From SFTH01 sp963643985 (GTDB lineage Bacteria; Bacillota; Clostridia; Christensenellales; Aristaeellaceae): a DNA stretch of 25,034 nucleotides. Of the stretch, positions 14,299-20,931 are shown piece by piece (position 1 is the stretch's first letter; each line of letters opens with the position of its first letter). Under the pieces are notes generated by a model that saw only the letters and a list, made by a program, of their open reading frames with translations, did no database searches and was not told where the DNA came from. The translations under genes were made by a program, and so were the position numbers. The stretch lies in NCBI GenBank assembly GCA_963643985.1, contig CAVINP010000020.1:1-25034 (forward strand). Reading direction: 5' to 3'.

Positions 14299-15093
14299 AT
14301 GAGAAAGCTGTTTGCAATCGCCCTGATCCTGATGCTCGTCCTCTCCTGCGCGTCCGCCGAAACGCTTCGCGTCGGCATGGAATGCAACTACGCCCCCTAT
14401 AACTGGACCCAGCCCGAAGAGAGCGAATATGCCGTGCCCCTCGAGGGCGGCGGATACGCCGACGGTTACGATGTGCGCATCGCCCGCCGAATTGCCGACT
14501 ACCTCGGCATGGATCTTGAGATCGTCAAGACCGAATGGGACGGCCTGGTCATGTCCGTAGTCTCCGGCAAGATCGACTGCATCATCGCCGGCATGAGCCC
14601 CACGCCCGAGCGTGCCCAGACCATCGACTTCACCGATCCCTACTATGAGGTCGATCTGGTGATCGTGGTCCGCAAGGACGGCGCCTACGCCAATGCCACC
14701 TCTCTGGCAGACTTCTCCGGCGCCAAGATCACCGGTCAGCTCAACACCCTGCACTATGATCTGATCGATCAGATTCCCGGTGTGGACAAGCAGACCGCCA
14801 TGGACACCTTCACCACCATGACCGTGGCTCTGAACGCAGGCGCGATCGACGGCTACGTTTCCGAGAAGCCCGGCGCCGAAGGCACCATCATCACCAACCC
14901 CGATCTGACCTATGTCTCCTTTGAAGAGGGACAGGGCTTCACGCTCGATGATGCCGACAAGCTGATCTCCATCGGCGTGGCCAAGGGCAGCGATCTGACC
15001 GCCCGCATCAACGAGGCACTGGCGACCATCTCCGAGGAGGAGCGCACGCAGATCATGTCTGAGGCGCAGGCCGCTCAGCCCACCGCAGAATAA
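14299..15093 (+). CDS. Amino acid ABC transporter substrate-binding protein (probable lysine)
   Basis: This 264-residue exported receptor belongs to the bacterial extracellular solute-binding family 3. A signal sequence MRKLFAIALILMLVLS leads to Cys17 and an ASA|E site, so either a weak lipoprotein site (VLSC) or signal peptidase I cleavage is possible. The mature part has LRVGMECNYAPYNW, GYDVRIARRIADYLG and IDFTDPYY, typical of the polar amino acid class. Lysine is inferred as ligand because a lysine riboswitch precedes it. The start at 14299 is chosen over ATG 14266 because AAGGAGG (14284-14290) is ideally spaced for it, and the signal sequence begins there. A perfect hairpin follows before the permease gene. 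Confidence 0.94.
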   Translation: MRKLFAIALILMLVLSCASAETLRVGMECNYAPYNWTQPEESEYAVPLEGGGYADGYDVRIARRIADYLGMDLEIVKTEWDGLVMSVVSGKIDCIIAGMSPTPERAQTIDFTDPYYEVDLVIVVRKDGAYANATSLADFSGAKITGQLNTLHYDLIDQIPGVDKQTAMDTFTTMTVALNAGAIDGYVSEKPGAEGTIITNPDLTYVSFEEGQGFTLDDADKLISIGVAKGSDLTARINEALATISEEERTQIMSEAQAAQPTAE

Positions 15094-15106
15094 TCTCAAT
15101 ACAATC

Positions 15107-15136
15107 TGTCGGAGACGGCCAGAGCCGTCTCCGACA
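15107..15136 (+). other. Perfect 13-bp intercistronic hairpin
   Basis: TGTCGGAGACGGC (15107-15119) and GCCGTCTCCGACA (15124-15136) are exact reverse complements around a CAGA loop. No T-run follows, so it should stabilise or process the binding-protein mRNA rather than terminate it. It starts 14 bases after the binding-protein stop and ends 22 bases before the permease ATG. Confidence 0.9.
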
Positions 15137-15158
15137 ATCAAGCTAAGGAGTTTTTGAA

Positions 15159-15938
15159 ATGCCAAGCACACTGCCAACAACATTCTTCGGTTGGGTAACC
15201 TTCCTGCTGGGTCAGTACGGCCCCCTGTTCCTGCGCGGCACGGGCATGACGATGCTGATCGCCGTGGCCGGCACCGTATTCGGTTTTCTGATCGGCCTGC
15301 TGGTGGCCATCGTGCGCACCATACCGCTGGACGGCACAAAGTGGTACCGTTGGCCGGTGAAGGTGCTGCAGTGGCTGCTGGGCGTCTACATTGAGGTCTT
15401 CCGCGGCACGCCCATGATCGTGCAGTCCATGGTGATCTACTATGGCGCGATGCAGTTTCTGGGTGTGGATATGAACAAGCTCGTGGCTGCCATATTCATC
15501 GTGTCGATCAACACAGGTGCCTACATGGCGGAGATCATCCGCGGCGGCATCATCTCCATCGACAAGGGGCAGACTGAGGCGGCGCACTCCATAGGCCTTA
15601 CCCACTGGCAGACGATGGTCTCCGTGGTGCTGCCGCAGGCCGTGCGCAACATCATGCCCTCCATCGGCAACGAGTTCGTGGTCAACATCAAGGACTCCTC
15701 CGTGCTGAACGTCATCTCCGTGACGGAGCTGTTCTTCCAGGCGAAGTCCGCGACGGGCACGTATTTCAAGTACTTTGAAGTCTACTTCATCGTGGCCATG
15801 ATCTATCTGGTGCTCACCTTCACCATCACGCGCATACTGCGGCTGCTGGAGAAGAAGATGGACGGCCCCGAAAACTATATGATCTGCGGCTCTCAGTCCG
15901 ACAGCCGCTCAACCATCGCAGTTCATGAGGAGGCTTGA
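15159..15938 (+). CDS. Amino acid ABC transporter permease (probable lysine)
   Basis: This 259-residue membrane protein is a HisM/GlnP-type permease of polar amino acid importers. It has FLRGTGMTMLIAVAGTVFG in the first span, YIEVFRGTPMIVQ at 77-89, and the coupling (EAA) motif EAAHSIGLTHWQTMVSVVLPQA near 140-161, followed by GNEFVVNIKDSSVLNVISV. Five or so hydrophobic spans are visible. A single permease is typical of homodimeric members. It has an AAGGAG ribosome site and lies in the riboswitch-controlled operon. The C-terminus is a polar extension (SQSDSRSTIAVHEEA) beyond the usual end. Confidence 0.95.
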   Translation: MPSTLPTTFFGWVTFLLGQYGPLFLRGTGMTMLIAVAGTVFGFLIGLLVAIVRTIPLDGTKWYRWPVKVLQWLLGVYIEVFRGTPMIVQSMVIYYGAMQFLGVDMNKLVAAIFIVSINTGAYMAEIIRGGIISIDKGQTEAAHSIGLTHWQTMVSVVLPQAVRNIMPSIGNEFVVNIKDSSVLNVISVTELFFQAKSATGTYFKYFEVYFIVAMIYLVLTFTITRILRLLEKKMDGPENYMICGSQSDSRSTIAVHEEA

Positions 15939-15943
15939 CACAT

Positions 15944-16675
15944 ATGGATAACGTAATTTCGGTCAACCACCTCAGAAAGTCGTTCGGCAGCCATGAGGTG
16001 CTGCGCGATGTCGATTTCAGCGCATCCAAGGGCGAGGTGGTCTGCATCATCGGCTCGTCCGGCTCGGGCAAGTCCACACTGCTTCGGTGCATCAATCTTC
16101 TGGAAAAGCCCGATGCAGGGCAGATACTCTTCCACGGCGAGGATATCCAGCACACGAAAATGTCCATGCCGAAGTACCACGCCCGCGTGGGCATGGTCTT
16201 CCAGCAGTTCAACCTCTTCAACAACATGACGGTGCTGAAAAACTGTATGCTGGGGCAGATGAAGGTGCTGGGGCGCAGCGCAGCCGAGAGCGAAAAGAAC
16301 GCCATGCAGTATCTGGAAAAGGTGGGCATGCAGTCCTACATTCACGCCAAGCCGCGCCAGCTCTCCGGCGGCCAGAAGCAGCGCGTGGCCATCGCCCGCG
16401 CACTGAGCATGGACCCGGAGGTACTGCTCTTTGATGAGCCGACAAGCGCACTCGACCCTGAGATGGTCGGCGAGGTGCTGGGCGTCATGCAGCGGCTGGC
16501 GCAGAGCGGCCTGACCATGCTGGTGGTCACCCACGAGATGGGCTTTGCAAGAAACGTTGCGCATCAGGTTGTGTTCATGGACGGCGGCGTTATCGTCGAG
16601 CAGGGTACACCGGATGAAGTGCTGGGCAACCCCAAGACTCCGCGCCTGCAGGATTTCCTGGCAAAAGTATTATAA
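15944..16675 (+). CDS. Amino acid ABC transporter ATP-binding protein (probable lysine)
   Basis: This 243-residue ATPase is of the GlnQ/HisP type. It has Walker A GSSGSGKST at 37-45, Q-loop MVFQQFNLF at 84-92, signature LSGGQKQR at 140-147, Walker B VLLFDE at 160-165, DPEMVGE after the D-loop and switch His197. The ATG at 15944 has AGGAGG 10 bases upstream; the in-frame TTG at 15935 is too close to that site and is rejected. It starts 5 bases after the permease stop and is followed by a strong terminator. It energises lysine uptake if the riboswitch-based assignment holds. Confidence 0.96.
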   Translation: MDNVISVNHLRKSFGSHEVLRDVDFSASKGEVVCIIGSSGSGKSTLLRCINLLEKPDAGQILFHGEDIQHTKMSMPKYHARVGMVFQQFNLFNNMTVLKNCMLGQMKVLGRSAAESEKNAMQYLEKVGMQSYIHAKPRQLSGGQKQRVAIARALSMDPEVLLFDEPTSALDPEMVGEVLGVMQRLAQSGLTMLVVTHEMGFARNVAHQVVFMDGGVIVEQGTPDEVLGNPKTPRLQDFLAKVL

Positions 16676-16676
16676 A

Positions 16677-16716
16677 AACAGCGAGCCTCGGATTGTTCCG
16701 AGGCTCGTTGTTTTTT
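16677..16716. terminator. Bidirectional terminator between two convergent operons
   Basis: CGAGCCTCGGA (16682-16692) and TCCGAGGCTCG (16697-16707) form a perfect stem around TTGT, extended at the base with A-T pairs and one G-T wobble, with TTTTTT on the + side (16711-16716) and an A-run on the other. It can end both the lysine transporter operon and, on the minus strand, the comM-to-homocysteine methyltransferase operon that stops at 16818. Confidence 0.93.
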
Positions 16717-16722
16717 GGCTCT

Positions 16723-16750
16723 CACTAACCACTATCCACTAATCACTATC
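16723..16750. repeat. Tandem 14-bp repeat, two copies
   Basis: CACTAACCACTATC (16723-16736) is followed directly by CACTAATCACTATC (16737-16750), differing at one base. The following TAGTGG (16752-16757) is complementary to the CCACTA words inside the repeats, so small hairpins are possible. It lies in a 100-base gene-free spacer between convergent genes, beyond the terminator. No function is recognised. Confidence 0.8.
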
Positions 16751-16817
16751 GTAGTGGTGAGAATTGAAGAAGATTGAGCCGAAATATAATCTCCCCAACT
16801 TTCCGCGAAGAACTATT

Positions 16818-17690
16818 TCACCTTAATGCTTCCCGCAGCGCCCGTATGTATTCCGGTGTCGTGCCGCAGCAGCCGCCCAGAAGGCTCGCGCCCGCATTCC
16901 GGATCTCCAGCATCTGTCCTGCAAAATCTTCGGGCGTCAGGTCATATTTCGCGCTGCCGTCTTCCATGATCCGGGGCATGCCGGCATTGGGCTTGCACAC
17001 GATGGGCACGCCCGCCGCTTTGGCCATGCGCGATACGACGTTGGCATAGAGCGACGGCCCCTGACCGCAGTTGATGCCCACGGCATCCGCACCAAGCTGC
17101 GGCAGCTGCTCGGCCACCTGATCGGCATCGCCGTCAAAATAGGCCTTGCCGGTGCCGTCCAGCGTCAGCGTGCATATGATCGGCAGATCGCAGATTTCGC
17201 GTATGGCTTCAATGGCCGCGCTGCACTCATCCACACCCAGCATGGTTTCAACCGCGAACAGATCCACGCCCGCCTCCAGAAGCACCTTGGCCTGCGAGCG
17301 GTATACGTCCATGAGCTCGTCGTAGCCGATTTCACCCGCATCCAGGCGCTTGCCGGTGGTGGTGATGTCACCCGCAATCAGCGCACAGCTGCCCTCGGCG
17401 GCAGACTTGGAGATCGCCACCAGACTGCGGTTCATATCGTCCGCACTGTTCTCCAGATTGTATCGCGCCAGATTGATGCGGTTGGCACCGAAAGTCGGAG
17501 CATAAATAATTTGGCTGCCCGCGGCAATGTAGTCGCGCTGCAGGCGCATGAGTACCTGCGGATGTTTGAGCACCCAGGCCTCCACGCATACGCCCACGGG
17601 CAGACCCGCCGTGCGCAGGTTGGAGCCGGTCGCACCGTCCAGTATCACAGGACCTGCGGCACACATCTCGGCAAAAGCTTCACGCGTCAT
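16818..17690 (-). CDS. Homocysteine S-methyltransferase domain protein
   Basis: This 290-residue protein is the homocysteine S-methyltransferase barrel (PF02574), which uses a Zn-bound homocysteine thiolate to make methionine from a methyl donor. It has DGATGSNL at 18-25, GINCGQGP at 205-212 with Cys208, and GGCCGTTP at 272-279 with Cys274 and Cys275; these three cysteines are the zinc ligands. It lacks the folate and cobalamin modules of full MetH, so it resembles the N-terminal MetH module and needs another partner or a donor such as S-methylmethionine. The ATG at 17690 has AAGGAG; an upstream frame to 17771 inside hslU is rejected. It is the last gene of the minus-strand operon, 10 bases after hslU. 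Confidence 0.92.
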   Translation of the reverse strand: MTREAFAEMCAAGPVILDGATGSNLRTAGLPVGVCVEAWVLKHPQVLMRLQRDYIAAGSQIIYAPTFGANRINLARYNLENSADDMNRSLVAISKSAAEGSCALIAGDITTTGKRLDAGEIGYDELMDVYRSQAKVLLEAGVDLFAVETMLGVDECSAAIEAIREICDLPIICTLTLDGTGKAYFDGDADQVAEQLPQLGADAVGINCGQGPSLYANVVSRMAKAAGVPIVCKPNAGMPRIMEDGSAKYDLTPEDFAGQMLEIRNAGASLLGGCCGTTPEYIRALREALR

Positions 17691-17700
17691 GGCAGTCTCC

Positions 17701-19068
17701 TTAAAGAATGTACTTTCTGACGTCCTTGGCATGGGCATCCGCGCCCAGCTGCGCCCGGACGTAGTCCGCATCGATCACGACATTCACCTCGGGTGCGTCT
17801 CCGCCGCCGGCATTGAAGGCGATGTCGTTGAGTATGCGCTCCAGCAGCGTGTGCAGGCGGCGTGCGCCGATGTTTTCCATCGTCTCGTTGGCCTGCCATG
17901 CGCACTCGGCGATGACCTGCAGTGCCGACTCCCGGAAGTCCAGTGTAACGCCGTCCACGCCCAGCAGCAGCTGATACTGCCGCGTCAGCGCGTTTTCGGG
18001 CTGCACCAGTATGCGCTTGTAGTCCTCCACGGTCAGCGGCTGCAGATCCACGCGCACGGGGAAACGGCCCTGCAGTTCGGGAATCAGGTCGGTCACCTTG
18101 GAGACGTGGAATGCGCCCGCCGCGATGAAAAGTATGTGATCGGTTTTGACCGGGCCGTACTTGGTGTTGACGGTCGTGCCCTCCACGATGGGCAGTATGT
18201 CGCGCTGCACACCCTCGCGGGAAACGTCCGGGCCGTGCGAACTGCCGCGGCCTGCGACCTTGTCGATCTCGTCCAGAAACACGATGCCGTGCTGCTCCGC
18301 ACGATCGATGGCCTCGGAGTATACCGCGTCCATGTCGATCAGGTTCGTCTCTTCCTCGGCCTGGAGTATCTTGCGGGCCTCGCGGACCTCGACGTGGCGC
18401 AGTTTCGTACGCTTGGGCATGATGCTGCCCAGCATGTCGTTCATGTTCATGTCCGTGCCGGGCAGCTCCATCTGGGGCGTGGTCTCCTCGACCTCAACCT
18501 CGACGATCTCGTGCTCCAGTTCCCCGCGGCGCAGCCTGGTGCGCACATCGTCCTGACGGATGGCCAGCTTCGTGCGTTCCTCGGAGGACATCTCCGGTTC
18601 CTTGGGCTTGTTGCCCAGCAGAATTTCGATGGGATTGACCGGCTTTTTCTTCTGTGTCTGCGTCAGCAGTTCCACCAGACGGTTTTCGACGTTCATGGCG
18701 GCCCGGGCACGCACGCGCTGGGAGTGCTGCGACTTCACCAGACGGATGGAAGCCTCCAGCAGGTCGCGTATGATGGATTCGACATCACGGCCGACATAGC
18801 CGACCTCGGTAAACTTCGTGGCCTCCACCTTGATAAAGGGCGCGTCCACCAGCTTGGCGAGACGGCGGGCGATTTCGGTCTTGCCCACGCCCGTGGGGCC
18901 GATCATCAGTATGTTTTTCGGGGTAACTTCTTCGCGGATGTCCTCCGGCAGCTTGGCGCGGCGATAGCGGTTGCGCAGCGCCACGGCCACGGCCCGCTTG
19001 GCCTCGCTCTGACCGACGATATAGCGATCCAGCTCACGGACGATCTCGCGTGGGGTAAGTTCAGTCAT
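17701..19068 (-). CDS. hslU: ATP-dependent protease ATPase subunit HslU (ClpY)
   Basis: This 455-residue AAA+ unfoldase docks on the HslV peptidase. It begins with LTPREIVRELDRYIVGQ, has Walker A GPTGVGKT at 57-64, pore loop GYVGRD at 90-95, a variable I-domain around 110-240, Walker B IVFLDE at 262-267, and ends in the RKYIL tail that inserts into HslV. All catalytic elements are intact. The ATG has AAGGAG 9 bases upstream, and it lies 14 bases after hslV. In Bacillus-type genomes codY follows hslU; here a homocysteine S-methyltransferase gene does. Confidence 0.98.
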   Translation of the reverse strand: MTELTPREIVRELDRYIVGQSEAKRAVAVALRNRYRRAKLPEDIREEVTPKNILMIGPTGVGKTEIARRLAKLVDAPFIKVEATKFTEVGYVGRDVESIIRDLLEASIRLVKSQHSQRVRARAAMNVENRLVELLTQTQKKKPVNPIEILLGNKPKEPEMSSEERTKLAIRQDDVRTRLRRGELEHEIVEVEVEETTPQMELPGTDMNMNDMLGSIMPKRTKLRHVEVREARKILQAEEETNLIDMDAVYSEAIDRAEQHGIVFLDEIDKVAGRGSSHGPDVSREGVQRDILPIVEGTTVNTKYGPVKTDHILFIAAGAFHVSKVTDLIPELQGRFPVRVDLQPLTVEDYKRILVQPENALTRQYQLLLGVDGVTLDFRESALQVIAECAWQANETMENIGARRLHTLLERILNDIAFNAGGGDAPEVNVVIDADYVRAQLGADAHAKDVRKYIL

Positions 19069-19082
19069 GATTCAAAGCTCCT

Positions 19083-19637
19083 TCAAACCTTTTCGACGAT
19101 GATGTTGTCGTTGGTGAATACGCAGATATCCGCCGCGATGTGCAGCGCCTTTTCCGCGATTTCCGCAGCGGAGAGATCCGTGTTTGCGTACAGCGCCCGC
19201 GCGGCCGCCAGCGCATAGTTGCCGCCGCTGCCGATGGCGATCACGCCGTCGTCCGGCTCGATGATCTCGCCCGTGCCGGAGATGAGCATCAGGTTGTCCT
19301 TGTCGGCACAGAGCAGCATGGCCTCCAGTTTGGCAGTCTTGTTCATGCGCCAGTCCTGTGCCAGTTCCACCGCGGCGCGGGGAAGGTTGCCGGAGAACTG
19401 CGTCAGTTTGTCCTCGAATTTTTCGGACAGCGCAAATGCGTCCGCGACCGAACCGGCAAAGCCGATCACGACGCGATCGTTGTAGATGCGGCGCACTTTG
19501 CGGGCGTGTCCCTTGAAGATGGTGTTCTGGCCCATCGTCACCTGTCCGTCACCGGCCAGTGCGGTCTCGCCGTTGCGCTTGACGGCACAGATCGTGGTGC
19601 CGCGGAAAGGGCTGGTGGCCTCATGTTCATAGCTCAT
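19083..19637 (-). CDS. hslV: ATP-dependent protease peptidase subunit HslV (ClpQ)
   Basis: This 184-residue N-terminal nucleophile peptidase forms the proteolytic core of HslUV. The active-site segment TTICAVKRNG begins at Thr14, with GDGQVTMG at 29-36, the catalytic Lys region (KVRR, Lys47) and the late GSGGNYALAAARAL motif all present. In E. coli HslV the nucleophile is residue 1 after Met removal, and in B. subtilis there is a short pre-segment; here 13 residues precede it, so processing is needed if Thr14 is the nucleophile. No in-frame start lies closer. The ATG at 19637 has a GAGGTGAT ribosome site and overlaps the end of trmFO by 11 bases. Confidence 0.97.
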   Translation of the reverse strand: MSYEHEATSPFRGTTICAVKRNGETALAGDGQVTMGQNTIFKGHARKVRRIYNDRVVIGFAGSVADAFALSEKFEDKLTQFSGNLPRAAVELAQDWRMNKTAKLEAMLLCADKDNLMLISGTGEIIEPDDGVIAIGSGGNYALAAARALYANTDLSAAEIAEKALHIAADICVFTNDNIIVEKV

Positions 19638-20931
19638 ATTGCTTTATCACCTCATTAAGCGTGTCGATTGCGCGTTGGCTCATGCGCTCGTAACGGTTTT
19701 TCTTGCCGCGCACGCGCTCGTTCAGGGGTTCCAGTATGCCGAAATTGGCGTTCATGGGCTGGAAATTCGCGCAGGCTGTGCTCACATGCTGCGCCAGTGC
19801 ACCGAGCACCGTCCTGCCCGTGAAATCCGGCTCGGGTTTGCCGGAGAGTGCGCAGTACAGGCCGATGGCAGCGGTCATGCCGCTGGCCGTGGACTCCATA
19901 TAGCCCTCCACGCCCGAGAGTTGCCCCGCAAAGCGCAGGTAGGGATTGCTCTTCAGCGCATAGTTTGCGCCGAGCATCTCGGGACCGTTCAGGTAGGTGT
20001 TGCGGTGCATTACGCCGTATCTGGCAAATTCCGCGTGCTCAAGGCCCGGAATCATGGAAAATACGCGCTTCTGCTCGCCCCACTTCAGCCGTGTCTGGAA
20101 GCCCACCAGATTATAGAGCGTGCCCGCCTCGTTTTCCTGGCGCAGTTGTACCACGGCATAGGGTTCCCTGCCCGTGCGCGGATCGACAAGCCCCACAGGC
20201 TTGAGCGGCCCGAAGGCCAGCGTCTGCCGGCCGCGCGAAGCCAGTATTTCGACGGCAAGACAGCCCTCGAACACCAGCTTTTTCTCAAAGTCGTGCAGCG
20301 GCGCAAGTTCCGCGCCCGTCAGGGCATCGTAGAAGGCGTTGTACTCTTCCTCGTTCATCGGACAGTTCAGATAGTCCGAGCCGCGCCCATAGCGCGAGGC
20401 ACGAAAGACCTTGTCCATATCCAGCGATTCCGCGGTCACGATCGGCGCGGCGGCATCGAAGAAGTGCAGTGCCTGTGCGCCCGGCAGCTTTGCAATGGCC
20501 TGCGTCAGCGCAGGGTCGGTCAACGGCCCGGTGGCAATGATCGCGGGGCCTTCGGGAATTTCGTCCACCACGCGGCTCTCAAACGTGACCAGCGGATGGT
20601 TTTTGATGGTATCGGTGATACGGGCGGAGAACAGGTCGCGGTCGACCGCCAGCGCTCCGCCCGCCGGCACGCGGCAGGCCTCCGCCGAGGCGAGTATCAG
20701 ACCGTCCAGCGCACGCATCTCCGCCTTGAGCAGGCCGGAGGCATTGGAGAGCTGCTCCGCTTTCAGAGAATTGGAACACACCAGCTCCGCAAAGCCCTCG
20801 GACTTGTGCGCGGGGCTGAATTTGACCGGCTTCATTTCGATCAGGTGCACGGGGATGCCGCGCCTGACGAGCTGCCATGTGGCCTCGCAGCCGGCCAGAC
20901 CCGCGCCCACGACAGTGACGTAATTATTCAT
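19627..20931 (-). CDS. trmFO: Folate/FAD-dependent tRNA (uracil-54 C5)-methyltransferase TrmFO
   Basis: This 434-residue enzyme methylates U54 of tRNA to ribothymidine, using 5,10-methylenetetrahydrofolate and FADH2. The FAD-binding VGAGLAG lies at 8-14, followed by EATWQLVRRG and EMKP at 32-35. Cys52 (ELVCSNSLK) and Cys224 (FEGCLAVE) match the two active-site cysteines known from B. subtilis TrmFO. The C-terminal FQPMNANFGILEPL motif is also typical. The ATG at 20931 follows GGAGG and overlaps the topA stop by 8 bases; the longer frame to 20988 starts inside topA and is rejected. The neighbouring topA is its usual partner in Firmicutes. Confidence 0.97.
   Translation of the reverse strand: MNNYVTVVGAGLAGCEATWQLVRRGIPVHLIEMKPVKFSPAHKSEGFAELVCSNSLKAEQLSNASGLLKAEMRALDGLILASAEACRVPAGGALAVDRDLFSARITDTIKNHPLVTFESRVVDEIPEGPAIIATGPLTDPALTQAIAKLPGAQALHFFDAAAPIVTAESLDMDKVFRASRYGRGSDYLNCPMNEEEYNAFYDALTGAELAPLHDFEKKLVFEGCLAVEILASRGRQTLAFGPLKPVGLVDPRTGREPYAVVQLRQENEAGTLYNLVGFQTRLKWGEQKRVFSMIPGLEHAEFARYGVMHRNTYLNGPEMLGANYALKSNPYLRFAGQLSGVEGYMESTASGMTAAIGLYCALSGKPEPDFTGRTVLGALAQHVSTACANFQPMNANFGILEPLNERVRGKKNRYERMSQRAIDTLNEVIKQYEL

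Noticed and set aside
16723..16757. CRISPR-like repeat
   Set aside because: Only two directly adjoining 14-base copies without spacers, and no cas genes in the window.
17548..19218. 556-residue + strand frame opposite hslU
   Set aside because: It is antisense to the complete hslU gene and matches no family I recognise.
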